Source of the DNA: Auanema rhodensis
Lineage: Eukaryota > Nematoda > Chromadorea > Rhabditida > Rhabditidae
Reading direction: 5' to 3'
DNA length: 64,000 nucleotides
Assembly: GCA_964057225.1 (NCBI GenBank)
Contig: OZ059899.1
Coordinates: forward strand, 8,804,001-8,868,000
Shown: one piece after another, positions 36,592-49,780 of the stretch
Layout of the letters: each line of letters starts with the position of its first letter
Numbering within the stretch: position 1 is the first letter of the stretch
Translations under genes and position numbers: made by a program
The notes under the pieces: model-generated
Databases searched by the model: none
Seen by the model: only the letters and a program-made list of their open reading frames with translations
What the model was told of the DNA's origin: nothing

Positions 36592-39500
36592 TCAGTGATG
36601 ACCAGGCACTTTAGAAGGGTTAGTAGCCAACGCCATCTCCTGGCGAACGTCAGCCACCACATTGTTCAACGTAGTGGCAAACGACGAGGAACAAAAGCCA
36701 ACAGGCACCTGGAACCCGACATCTCAGATCACATTTTTTGAGAACTTCTGAGGATATAACGAAGCTATGAAGCTGAACTCACGTTGGGAGGTGGCAGAAT
36801 AGGAAGACTTGCAGCGATGGGCTGGTGAGGAGCATTAGTTTCTTTTTGTTTCTGAACCAAACTAGACAAGTTGGTAACAATTTCAGACGGGGCGTACTGC
36901 CGCAACAATTGATTTTCAGATTCCAACGCGGCAACCTAAATGAAAACAACTTTAATGGTCTCAGAACGTAGATATTACTTTCATTTCCAAATCCGAGATT
37001 GTTTGTCGTAAAATTTCAACTTCTTCACGAACAGCAAAGGTCAAATGAGTTTTAACAAGATCCTGAAGAGGAAAAACTGATTAAGCACCCGAAATTGCTT
37101 TTTCGAACCATTGCTTGTTCAATTTTATTATCGATTGCTGCTACATTTGGAGCTTGTAATGTTCCATTGGATCCAGAACTTCTAAAAATTATATAATAAG
37201 GAAGTACAATGTTTAGTCTTCGATTTATCATCAACCCATATATCAATTCGATCAACTGTGAAACCAAATATGTGCTCATTGAGCCGAAAAACATTGATAA
37301 GGCTGTCAACGAAAAGATATTCTAAAGATATAATTTACTGTCGAATTCCGATAACAGAAACACAGTAAACAGCCTTATCCCTTTCATGTACAGATTTAAA
37401 GCCTAGACTAATTTCGCACTCAACAATAACTGTCTGTAGTGTCAACAATGTAGCGTTTGTCATAATCATTTAGTATACCCCTTTAGAAAAATCGTTTACA
37501 GTAGCGAATGAAGCTAGAGTTTGTCTATAAAGATGCCTATGATCAAAGAACAGAGCATCGTCACACATAACCCTGAAATGCCTAACACCAGACAATCCTC
37601 TAGCAAACATCTTATAGTAAACTGTAGAACATGACGACATAAGATCATTAAGAGCAAAGTATTCAAGTCCTCACCTAGGAGCATATGTATCATTTTCGGT
37701 CAAAACATTTAGAGGACGGCAGTATGGAATAACTGGTGTATTTGGTGGAATCTTCTGAATGGGGGTACACACAGGAGATCCATAATCGAAGCTGTTTATA
37801 TCTTCCGATGCAGGTAAAGCTGAGGGTGTTCCCGGAGGAGTCATTGGCAAATTTTTTCCCAAAACAATGTGGCGAGACAAAAGAGTTAGGGAGGAATCGA
37901 GCTCCTCAACTGAAGACATACGAGAGTAGGGGCTGGCTCCCCATCTGGTGGATGGTTGTTGCTGAACTACGGCGGACATTCCTCAAATGGACAACATTCA
38001 GAAACTGCTATGGCGAATAAAAGCACGAAACAGTACAATGAAAATCAAGGACAATAGGATTCAAAGATAGAGTGGACAGACTATAAAATGAAGATGATAG
38101 CCCGATGGTAGTGATGAAGGCGCACATGGAACAGAGAAGCGGCGATATGAACAATAACAATCGGTGGGAGAGGTTATTGAAAAACAAACAGACTAATGCT
38201 CATTGAAATAAGCACACGATTTTAAACATATGAAACAATGCAAATGCTCAAGTATTCAAATTATTCAAAAAAAAATAGAATTTAATTTTAATCACAGAAA
38301 GAGATGGAAATTTATTTACTGGAGAGGATTTGATAAACCAAATGAATGAATGTGGGATAAATTTGGAAAATAGACCGACTACTGTAAAACAGAAAAAAAA
38401 CTAAATAAGAGAAGAAATAAAAAAGAAAAGTAATGCGAATAGATGGAACTCTAAAGCGAATCGGGACCCAAACACGAATCCAAGCGACGCCTAAGCACCA
38501 ACTCGAGAAAAATCAGATGAAATACAGCTGACCCTGCGAGCTTTTATTCAAATAAAAACCCATCCATGAAGAAAGCAAAGGGCGGAGTTAAACTATCAAT
38601 AAACAAATCAAAACTTCAGAAGAATCAAGTGTTCTAAAAATCAGTTTGCACAAAAGGCCAGATCGACAACATATGATATGAGAACATACACAAAGAAAGC
38701 TTGGAATCAACGTGAAAATTTTATACGTGACGCAATTTCTATTATTCTTATATACGATAACTGTTTTTTAAGCTAACGGCTGAGCAAATATTTCCAATAC
38801 AGCCAGAAACACAATAAATGAAGCTTTTCTGTATCATTTAATTCTTGATTTACTCTCTCTTTCTCTCTCTCTTACGTTGTCAATCAGTCGCTGTTATGCT
38901 TTTCAATTGGCACAGTACACATAGCAGATTATAATATAAGTGGGACAAAAGAAACAAACTCGTCAACAGAATAAAAATAATAAAAATGTTGAAGCATCGA
39001 GTGAGGAATTAAGTTGACAATGAAGAATGACGAGTCTTGAAAATATAAAATGGGAGGAATCGCTATTTATCTACTGTATACATAATGCTACTACTATCTT
39101 AGATTAGAGCTTGGAAGGGTGGGGGAGCAATTTCATTCTAGTTGAAAACACAACCATATCATCGTGAAAGATGTGTCAAACTCCATGAGACCTTTGAACT
39201 CTAAAGAGAAACGAAACCCACAAACTGGATTAGAACCTTCCTCTTTGCTCTCGAAATGTTTATCTCATGAGCAACAACGTGGCACATGTGCACCTCTTCC
39301 TCAATAATTCAATCAACAAAAAAAACCGGTTAATGTTCGCTCAGCTAATGAATAAAGACATGGAACGATGAAAAGACACAATTAACATTTACTACAGTTT
39401 TGTAGTTTCAAGTTTGTAAGAGGGAAGACGAACATAAATGCATAAGGAAGATGCTGCTTACATGAAAAGGTTTGCATGTTCTCAAAAACAAGATTGGGTT

Positions 39501-41024
39501 TGGTAATCAGATTCAATTTGAAGCATCAAACACCTCTCACAGATGTAAGCCTACTAGCGATGAAAGTAGAGCAAGAAATGATGAAAACGAGAAGAACAAA
39601 GTTCTAGGGAAGACTTCAACACTGTGAAAAGATAATTGTGATAAGAGAAATGGAATGTTGGCTGTTCACCATACTATACTTGAAGAATGAGGTGAGAGGA
39701 CTAGGTTGACTTCATTAATGAAAGTTAAGTGATCCTATATTTGCATATAAGAACCAATTAGAAAATAAAATTCATTCATGCATATTGGACTAAACCAGTT
39801 AGTGCATGAAAGAAACTAAGAAACGGACTAAAATTAGAAATGAAAATGGAGAAGGCTATTTGAGGACTGGTGGTCTTATCTACCTTTTATACTGAAGAAA
39901 GCGAAAAATCATCTGTGATCAACTAAGACCATTGATAATATATGAAATAAAAACACTCTTCTCAAAAGAAATCCTACTTGGCAAATACTAAAGATAAAAA
40001 TTTGAAAGAAACAAACCCTTCTTCCTCGAGCAGCGTTGGTGTTTCAGTTGGTCGCATAATCTATGAGCAAGATAATTACTTCATTAAAGATATTTAAAAC
40101 ATACTGGTGTAGATTGAACAGAGGGGATACTAGCACACTGTGCCATTCCTGTAACAGATGTAGACACAGGAATATGCTAAAAAAAACTTCTAAGGTAAAA
40201 AAAGGAAAATTATTATCTACCTGTTGAACAAACTCATTAGAAGAACTTACGGTATGGACTGTAGGACAGCCTATTACGGTTTCAGCATGTGAGTGTACAG
40301 CCTAAAAAAATATAAATATATAATCAACAAAAAACAATATGATCATACAGGTGTAACAAAGTTTGTGAGATTTTCATTCAAACTCTGAGGTGTACCATGC
40401 AGGTTAGTTGTAGGAGCAGGACCAACAGATGTTACTACTATAGTAGAAGATTCCCTCTAAAAATGAAAAAGAAATGATAACAAAAACAAAACAAAAACCA
40501 ACAATAGGAATACTATCTGAAGAAGTGACGGTATCAAAAGAAACGCATGTGCTAGCCAAACTATCAGTAGGACCCTCACTTGTCGTCACACTAACTGTGT
40601 TAGCATTAGAATCTGTGACTAAAACATATATTTGAAAAAAATATGGACAAGCATTTTCATAAACCGCTTATCATTCTCATCAACGAGGAAATGTAATAAA
40701 ACAATTGTTTGACTTTTTGTACTTATTTGACGAATGGTTGTTCGTTAGATGAATTTAATTCCAACCTGGAGTTATATCTCCTTTGTCTTTTTCAAACTCC
40801 AAAATTTCCTTTTTTTCTACTTGAGCTTCATCTCTTGGTTCCAAGTAATCCCAACATTTCCATCGACCTCGCGTAAATACACCGGGCATCGGAACAACCT
40901 ATTAAATAAAAAAAATATAAGTTAAATGATAATTGAGAAATACCTGGAACTGCCTTTCACGAGGTTTACTTGTGGCAAGTTCGGCATTCTGCTGACTTAA
41001 GTTATCTATTTCAGAGGCTCCCAT
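36592..41024 (-). CDS. TSC22-domain family protein, long form
   Basis: ATG 41024 begins MGASEIDNLSQQ. Exon 2 has the long-isoform signature FQVVPMPGVFTRGRWKCWDY, matching the conserved RGRW block of long TSC22D proteins. Several Ser/Thr/Val-rich disordered exons follow (40620 to about 40020), then a long intron (about 40017-37185). The shared 3' exons carry the TSC box (AIDNKIEQAMDLVKTHLTF, AVREEVEILRQTISDLEMK) and a short leucine zipper (VAALESENQLLRQYA) at 37170-36880. The last exon (36704-36592) ends SKVPGHH. TSC22 proteins dimerise through the zipper and regulate transcription, stress and volume responses. The donor and acceptor phases (phase 2) of the long and short forms match at the join to the shared exon. 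C. elegans tsct-1 is the probable relative. Confidence 0.9.
37675..37979 (-). CDS. Alternative first exon, short TSC22 isoform
   Basis: ATG 37979 opens a 102-codon exon (MSAVVQQQPSTRWGASPYSR) with Ser/Thr-Pro sites (LPMTPPGTPSALP, CTPIQKIPPNTP). It ends at a GCTCCTAG/GTGAGG donor in phase 2, exactly the phase needed to join the TSC box exon at about 37183. It lies inside the long-form intron, so a second internal promoter just upstream (38000-38600) is likely, as in other animal TSC22 genes. Confidence 0.85.
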
Positions 41025-44000
41025 ATTAAGTTTAAGAGAGAACCTCTATAAGAAAAATATTAAATATATAACAAATTCGTGAAAAGACGATAATGATTAA
41101 TAAGCCTCACTATAGAAAATTAGGATAATATATCAGCTTACAAGTCTCAAATCGCAAACTTATTATAAAATTATACAATGAAATTTCTATAAATAAAGAA
41201 AAAATGAAAGTTACAATTTTTTAAACAGCTGAATGAGCTCAATTTTAACTAAATCCTCTATACAGGTTTATAATTGATTGAAAATTAAAGTGGTTTTACA
41301 AGGCAAACAAATGAAAACCTCTGTGCCGCCTGTGCAAGCTTTCATAATAAAGAAATTATGTGAAAATTAGTGAAACTTTAAAGTTAAGTAAAAAAGTTAT
41401 GTAAAGCATATTTATACTAGTAGCTTATAACAAATTTTTAAAAAAATTAAGCAAAGATTAAAGTTAAAAAACAAAATTATCAAGCTCAAAACGTGAGAAG
41501 ATAGTGGAATTTCAGACACGCGCGCGAGAGCAATCAATGGGATTACGGTATAAATGCAGCGCGCTTTCAGTGTGCAGCAACGGAAAAATGCCCTGGAAAA
41601 ATAGGAAACTAAAAAATATCAAAAACGTTTTTCCATGAATATTAGTTTTAACTGTGAAATAAAGTTTAAAATGAGATTGACTCTCAACGTGAAATGTATG
41701 TAGTCTGCATATGTGAGCATGCATGTTTGTGTACATGATAGTTGGGTTGAGAATAAGTTGAGAGTATGTGTGTATTTGAGCGAGGCAGTGAAAATAATAT
41801 AGGAGCGAAGGGTGAGGATGAGATACACTGACACACCAAGATCTATGGTTCCTTCAAATCATTCTATAAACACACTAATTTTTCTTGATGATCAGATGAA
41901 AGAGATCAGTTTCTTCCAAGTTCTTTTCAGAATTTCTATATAATATATAGGATATAATATTCAAAACTAATGATAACTATTCATGAACCAAAACTATTGA
42001 TGCGATAGGATTTTCACTCATCAATATATTGAACTATTTATACAAAGTTATTTCATGCGTTAACAAGTAATAAAACTTACTAAACGTTCTGCAGATTCAT
42101 CATTTTCTTCAACTTTGAATAGTTTAGTAGAAAATAGGGATATAAAGCACAAAATTGCGATAAAGATTTTTGAAACGCAAAAATCTAGTATTTCGGTAAG
42201 AGTCATGTGAGTAAACGTTTGATTATCACTGAAACTTTGAAAACTTAAAAATGTTTTCATGTTCGTTGGCACGCTAACAAGTTTCACTCATGATATGCAA
42301 CAAAATCAAACTTCGATTTTTCATATCTATTAAACTTTTTAATTGATATTTATAATGTTCAGATTTTCATTTGAGGGTTCAGTGAGCTCCGATATTAAAA
42401 TGATAGTAAGAAATTACTTTTTTTTAATTTTTGTTAAGAAACATATGTCCTGTGCAGAATATGCTAGCTATCACTGCTCTATGGATTTTAAGACAAAGAG
42501 TTCAAGGAAAATTAAGAGGTCGAAAGCGAATAGAAAACGAGGTGAAAAGAGAGTGAATGAAGATGAGAGCTGGAAGACAGAGAAGAATAGAGGAAACTTT
42601 TTGCATCTTTCATAGCATTGGAGGATAAGTGTCATTACAACTCATAGGTTCTTGAGGTGCACACCGAATAGAAATACTTCTCAAATCGGAGAGATAACAG
42701 AAATTTAGATTGCTATATCTCTTCCAGATGCTTCAATCTCAGACATTTAAACACATTCCTATTTCCTTTATCTATGAAGAATACACGTTGTTCAAAATTA
42801 AATTCGTTCTGCTAGGTTTCTTGTTAACAAGTGCAAGTCTATTACGACTGAATATAATTCAACTTTTAGATATTTATTAATATCTTTTATACATTAACCA
42901 TTTACATATCATATTATATTTATGTTTACTTATACAAATTTCGGTATGAAACATGGGAAAAACTGTTCTCTCCATAATATCCTAAAATATCTGTAAATGA
43001 CATAAACAAAGAAGTATGAATCATGTTCTATTGAGAAGACAAAAGGCTATTCTTCGTTTTTTGTGCAGTATTTTTTCGAATCCATGAAATATGTTCTCAC
43101 GCTTCAAAAAATGGAGAATAAATTAATCATAAAACCTATTGTTTGGACCAAAAAAAACTTAAGATATTCATTACATGAAAATAGTCAAAACTACATACCT
43201 TACTAATTGTTCCTCTTTGTTTTCCTTTCTATTTAGTTATTTAATAATTAGAAATCTTCATGAAATCATAATTTGCAGAAAACAACAATTTGAAGAATGG
43301 CGTTGCTTCTGTTTCGTAGAGATGCTCATCCATCATCTTCAGATTTTCTCAAAAAATATTGAAATAATGCACATATATGTATATATTGCAGCTGAGCAGT
43401 ATATCATTTTCATTTATCTCTTTTTAAACTCGTCATCATCAGTCTAGCACTCACTCATTTCTATTCTAGTATCCATATGTGGCATAGGATGTTGTTAGTG
43501 GTCATTGATTCTGATGGCTCCTCCTTTCTATCTTCATATAACCCCCCCCCTCTCTTCGTTTTCCCTCCATTTTTCTCTCTATTTCACGTTTTTCTGTATT
43601 CCTCTCTTTCTAATTTTCTTTTTTGATTTTCCTTGCTTTGAAGTTTTGCTTTAAAACTTTCGATTCTCTTTTTCTTTTTTAAATTGAACGTTTCTTTCAT
43701 AGTCTTCAACGCACTCATAATGTCTGTCTATGAAAATATAGAAAATTCCACACTTCTCATGTTCTGCCAGAACTTCTGAATTACGTTTAAGTTTTCACAC
43801 TTCTTTTAGATCAATTATTACAAGCCTACATTCTATTTGTCTTAACCATTTGTACTGAAAATTTGGGAAATTCTTTGATTATCATACAAATCTAATGATT
43901 AATAGCTTGTTTTTAATATAAGCATTTTTATGAAGAGAAAAAACAATTTGAACGAATTTCTTTAAAAGCAAGTGTTATTTTAATTTTATTCTTTTCAACA

Positions 44001-46455
44001 TTTAAGTAAGTTTCTCATTTAACTTCCAAATAAGCTTCAACTCAGCTGAATAGGAAAGATTCCACTTTATTATTTCAAGCAATTCCTTCATAACATTCTT
44101 TTATTTTTTTCTTTCAAATAATCAAATATAATTTAATATAGTTAGTTGTATAGAATTAGAAATAAATGATAACGATGACCAAAAAAAAATAATTTTTTTT
44201 GCAACACTATACAACTCATTAAGTTCCTATTATGTTAATTTCCTTCTTTATTGAAAAGATTTTCTCTTGCTATCAATTCTTTGTTACAATTTTATCATTT
44301 CTTAAGAACTGATTTATGTCTTGTTCAAAATTTGAAAAAATATTTATGATCTTTTTTTTTGCTGATGCCCGGACATCCTTCTTGTTTTCAACCCTGAATG
44401 GCAAGGTAGTATATTGATTTCAGGATCTTATGCTCCATCTGCTAACAACCTAATTCAGTTTTCGTCGTATTTAGTTTCTCTGATTACATTCTTACCTAGT
44501 TAATCAACATTTTTTTTCAAAATTTAACAAAGTTTTAGAAGTTTTGCATGGAATTGGATTAGTCGTGCGTTTTGCTGATCAGAACTCCTAATGTAAACTA
44601 CATTTCTTACCGATCATAGTTTTATCCATTCGTTTGTTTTGTCATTTTCTGAACAATTGTTCATTCAGCCTTCGGCTTTTCCTGTCGGACGTGATTGTTG
44701 ATTTGCAGTACCATTGCCTCTGACTTGCCATCATTGTTGTTTTTTTCTCACAATTTTCACATTTAAACGTTTTAACAGTCATTAGATAAATCAAAAAATA
44801 TGTTAAATATTATGAATTCGCTAAAACTGAAGAAAGAGTCGAAAGGAGGAGCATGAAAAGACGGATATCAAAGCGACTTTTCAACAAAAAGGTTCAATGG
44901 CTGTGCCGTGCTGTAGAACTAACTCAGTTTTTGTTTTCTTTTATCTGCGCAGCCATTCATTTCATCCTTTTCTTCCGTCCTGCTTCTTCAGCCATTATTC
45001 AATTCTTTCGGCTCTATAGTTGTATGCTATTTTCGTTTACTCCCTTTTTTCTTCTCTCACACCCTCTCTTCCTTTTTTAATCTCCAATTTTCTTATAATA
45101 TTTCTTTCTCTCAAATTCTCGCATTCTTTTCATGTATCATACACATCCTGATGGACAGAAGAGGCAGTAGTAAAGATGACGTTGAAGGCATAGTTAAGAC
45201 AGACTCAAGTTAACAGAAAGAGAGAAGAAGACATAGGAAGTGAAGGCGTGTGAGAACGAAAGAGCAAACGAGGAAAGATATGCTTGTCAGAAAGAGAGCG
45301 AGTAAGGGAGAAAGACAGAGAGTAGGCCGTTTTAGAAAAATATTAAGGAAAAGAAACACGAGTTCATCCTTCGTTTTAACCGATGCCAGCTTATATCATG
45401 CTACGAAGAAGCTGATCGAACTTAGCGCAATCTCATATTTCGTTATTTTTACTTTTCGCATAACATTTGATTTTAATTATCATAACTATTTTAATTATTT
45501 TTCTTATTTTTTGTTCGTTTTTCGATCAACATTTATCTCATTAAAAGTTGAAACAACGCAAAAACTATAATTTTGTAACAAAACTCGGATCTGGTTTCTG
45601 TTTTCAAGGCAATCACCCAATCGTCTTTCTGAGTTTTAGCATTTTTAAGAACGAAAAGAATAATATTTCTTCTACGATACGTTTTTTTTGTAAGATTTTT
45701 GAGGCAATAATTGAATATTGCTTTTCTTTTACCAATATTTACATGTAAATCTCTCTTCTCTATCATTTATGGCAAAGACGTTCATCTATTTTTCGTGGTC
45801 ATGAGTAATTTAACATTACAGCCAAATATTAGCACAGCAAACTCATTTCCCGTAGCATTTATGGCATCATACATACATGTATATACGAGTTCAAAGAAGG
45901 ACACGAAACTTTTCAAGCAATATAATACTATTCTTTTATGGATTTTTATAGATCATACATATATAAGCAGCATTTAGTTTTGTTGGAAATGGATTTTACA
46001 GACAAACGGACTCAAATTTATTTATTTTCCGGGAAAGCTGTCAGCAAAATTTAATTGTTCTATCTACTATCTTATTTGCTATTCTTCTACATACAGATAT
46101 GTTTCTGTTAATCTATCTTCCAAAGTTACAGATTTTAAATTTTTTTCTGAATTTCTTTAAAAAAAACAATTTTCGTTTAGTTGTGCTTTTCTTCATTCAT
46201 CTGTTTCACATCTATAATACTTTTTTCGTATATACATTTATTTTTTCTTATATTGTCTTCTTTAGACAAAGTGTCTTTTTAGTTTTTTTTTATTCTGAAG
46301 AGTATTGATGACAGGCCCAGCACGTAATTCTCTTGAACAAATATGGCCAGGTTCACATACGTTGTGATCTAGGCGGCTTTTATTGCAAACGATCTCAATC
46401 TTTCATTACAATTTTAAAAACAATTAATATCCAAACATTTGTCTTTTGCATAAAT

Positions 46456-46507
<52 letters not shown>

Positions 46508-49500
46508 CTTATATAGCTTTGTAATAATATATATATATGTATATATTAAAAATATAATTAACAATATTATAAAAGATATTTGTTTTTAACTTTATTATCA
46601 TATTACTTTGTTCGATTAAAATTGATAGATGGCAAAATAAAGAAAGAAAAAAAGCTTATCCGTCAATGGATATTCACTAAGACCACCAATCTAAGATTTT
46701 GAAAAACATTCCCACGGAGCTTCCAGCTCAACTCATCGATAGAATTCAAGTCTTTGAAGAAGTTGTTCATCAATTTGTAATAGAATTATCGTTTTTCTAG
46801 TTATGCCGTTTAGCAAATAATTCAAAAAGTTTTGGATAGGCATATTGCTCCATAAAAACATTTATATTAGGCTTTTTGCCTAAGTTCTTATCGAGCTTGT
46901 GTAAACGAGATAACAGAATCGACTTTATCCTACTAGAATTTTTTGTTTTATCATTGGCATCTTTGATTGACTCAACTATTTTTGTTCATCTATGTCTATA
47001 TATCCCATGAGATTTTCTTGATTTTGAAGCATTTGTTAGAACTAAGAATTTAATCCAAAATTAAAATTTTTTTATTGTGGTTTGTAGAAATTGTTGATAA
47101 TCGAGATATGTGTCACCTAGTAATATGGCGGGGTGAATAGCGAAAGGTGGTAAGCTCTCCACATTTCAACACTACTGTGGAAAATCATATCAGATTTCTT
47201 TCTCCCTTTCTTCCGTCTTTTAACCGTCTGTTTCTCAATCTCTCATGTGAGCTTGTTCTGAATGAAGTAGTAAGAATCCTATACATATCTGCCATGCTCT
47301 AGGCATCTCTCACCTGAAACCTTTCTCTCATTATATGATTCTCTCTTGGCTCTCATCCTCAAATACTCTTGTTCAATATATCTCTTCTTCACTACATCTC
47401 GTTTCTTTCCCGAGTTTCTTAATATTTTCGTGTTTCCGTTTATAAATAAATATTGACAGTTTCTTAGATTCCACTTCAAATTTTAGATTTTATCATTTGA
47501 AAGCTGATCTTATTTCTTGTAATCATTTTCTATTCTTTGTGATATAATTATTATTTTTACTAACTATATAGATATGATTTTCCAACTTATATTCACAAGA
47601 AAATATTTTTAAGATTAACCATTTAAAACTTTGTAAATTCTTAATAATATTTCTTCATATTTTCTAAAAAAATTAGAAAAACAAATAAAATTATAGAAAA
47701 CAAAAACTATTTTTAACAGTTAATTACCTATTTTAGATTATTTATTATAAAAAATTGTGAAGAAGAAATAAGTTTGTATGTTATTAGCTTCTTCATTTTT
47801 TTATTATTAATATTTCATATTTCAACCTCTGAGTTTTCTTTTTATTTTTTTCACATTATTCACCCAAATTTCTTGTTCACTCCATATTTTTCTTTTCTTT
47901 GTTCTATCTTATCAGCTGTGTGCCAGGTGTTGTGTCCTCTGTTCGATAGAGTTGTTGTTCAGATAAAGAACACGCTTAAAGCATCTCTTATGGCCATACT
48001 ACTGAAGTATGTAACTGATACACTATTTTCCATTTTCTAAAGTTTCAAATCATTGATTTGATGGAAAATTCCTCTGAGGAATGAAGCTAATATCATAAGA
48101 TGTACAAAAGTATATGTTTAATTGATTCATTTAATTTCTCATTATTTCTTATTATTTCTTATCGTTTTTTTATCTAAATATAGATTTTAATATTAACAAT
48201 GTTAAAGTATTTTTTAATAATTATATATCTCAAATTATAACAACTTCTTGAACATTTAAGTTCAATTATCTAATACTATATTCATGTATATACAACATTA
48301 CTTCTCAGCTTTTGAAACGCTGTTAACGATTTTAGTAGCATGAATTATATCCTTTCTTTTGACTTTCTTACAAATCATTTGAAATGACCTTCACCACTCT
48401 TCAAGCTCTTTTTCATGTATCTATTGTGCTGTTAATTCTCTCTTAATTCTAAACTTACTCTGACTCGCCAGCCTTATTCATTTTCTTTCCCTTTCTGTGC
48501 TTCATGGTCGCTTTCAAATAGCCGTCACCCTTCCTCTGAGCAAAGCTTCACAGAGCATCCTCTGAACAATTATATAAGCTAGTCGATGTCTTCAAAACTT
48601 GGTGTGGACACCCATTTTGAAAGAAAAAAGACAATGACTAAGCTAGTTAAAATAAAACAGAATATAATTGTTCATATGCACATACATACATACATATATG
48701 TATACATTCATATTGATATTCAACAAATAAAACCAATGTAATAGATGCTCAAAAAAGAACTCAAAAAGCTTTATTGTTGATTATAATGAAGAAATAGAGA
48801 TTTTTATTTTTTTTTCATCACAAACAGGTTTCATGAATTGAAATCATTATTCCTCTTTCAGCTATTTATCAGTTGAAAATTCTAAAAATTAATTATTTGT
48901 TATTTAAATAACTTTGATTACTACCAAATATAATATTAACAATGATCATTTCATTATTACAAATAACAACAAATTCTGGGTTTTTTTTTGATAATTCATT
49001 TAGTTTAATCCAATTATTAGCTTAAATATATTCGATTTTATATATTAGTTAACTTGGAAAATTATTTATTGTGAACTTAATTGAGTTTTCCTATCCTCGC
49101 CCATCTTCCGTTTGTTGGAAAATTTAATATTTAGTATGAAATATTTTGGAATACAGGCGTCTACTTACTCATTCAATTTTAAAACTTTCCGATACTACAG
49201 ATTATTCGTCCACTAAATAGTATATTTTACTTCAAATATTCTTTTTTTTTGTTTTAGGTTAAGACAACAATTTTTTTTAACTTTTCACTTTAAAAGCATC
49301 TTATTCTTTTTTCAAAATAAAAATAAAACAAGTCAACAATATACTCATACATACATATATGTATGTATGTAGATATGTGTATACATATGCACATGTGTGT
49401 ACAAAGGTTTAAAAGGAAGACATATTGATATGATGCATTCTGATAAACAATATCCTGATAATATTTCGAGCATTTCTCTCAACAAACAACAAAATTTTCA

Positions 49501-49780
49501 TCAATTACAATTTTTCTAATGAGAAAATAGTTTATCAGTTAGAGAGGAACACGGAGAAAAATGAAAAACGTCCTGCACATATGCCTCGACATATTGTGTA
49601 CGATAATTGTTGTTTTAACTCGAAAAAAATCCATCTACTTCCGCTCGTATTCTTTCGAATTATAGATTTTCAGTTTTTTTTTAATTTTGTTGATACATTT
49701 ATGTGTTCTTTTTTATATTTATTCATTTTTATAGAATTTCTTTCCAATACGATAGAGATTATCCAGTCTATGTCTTTCCG
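41025..49780. promoter_or_regulatory. Long divergent intergenic region between TSC22 and lin-2
   Basis: 8.75 kb with no convincing coding sequence, lying between two divergent starts. It contains a pyrimidine-rich zone (43480-45120, including a run of nine C near 43542), an AT microsatellite (46459-46503), and TACA/TATG-type simple repeats near 48685 and 49345. It probably holds distal regulatory DNA and perhaps 5'UTR exons of both genes. A TTTTTATAG acceptor near 49732 could be the last 5'UTR or trans-splice site of lin-2. Confidence 0.45.
46459..46503. repeat. (AT)n microsatellite
   Basis: Uninterrupted AT dinucleotide run of about 22 units. Confidence 0.95.

Noticed and set aside
42343-42615. 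A 90-codon open frame with a basic C-terminus in the TSC22/lin-2 intergenic region
   Set aside because: Composition follows the local AT/purine bias, and there are no splice sites, family features or plausible domain.
46459-46503. Long AT run considered as an origin or structured element
   Set aside because: A plain dinucleotide microsatellite explains it.
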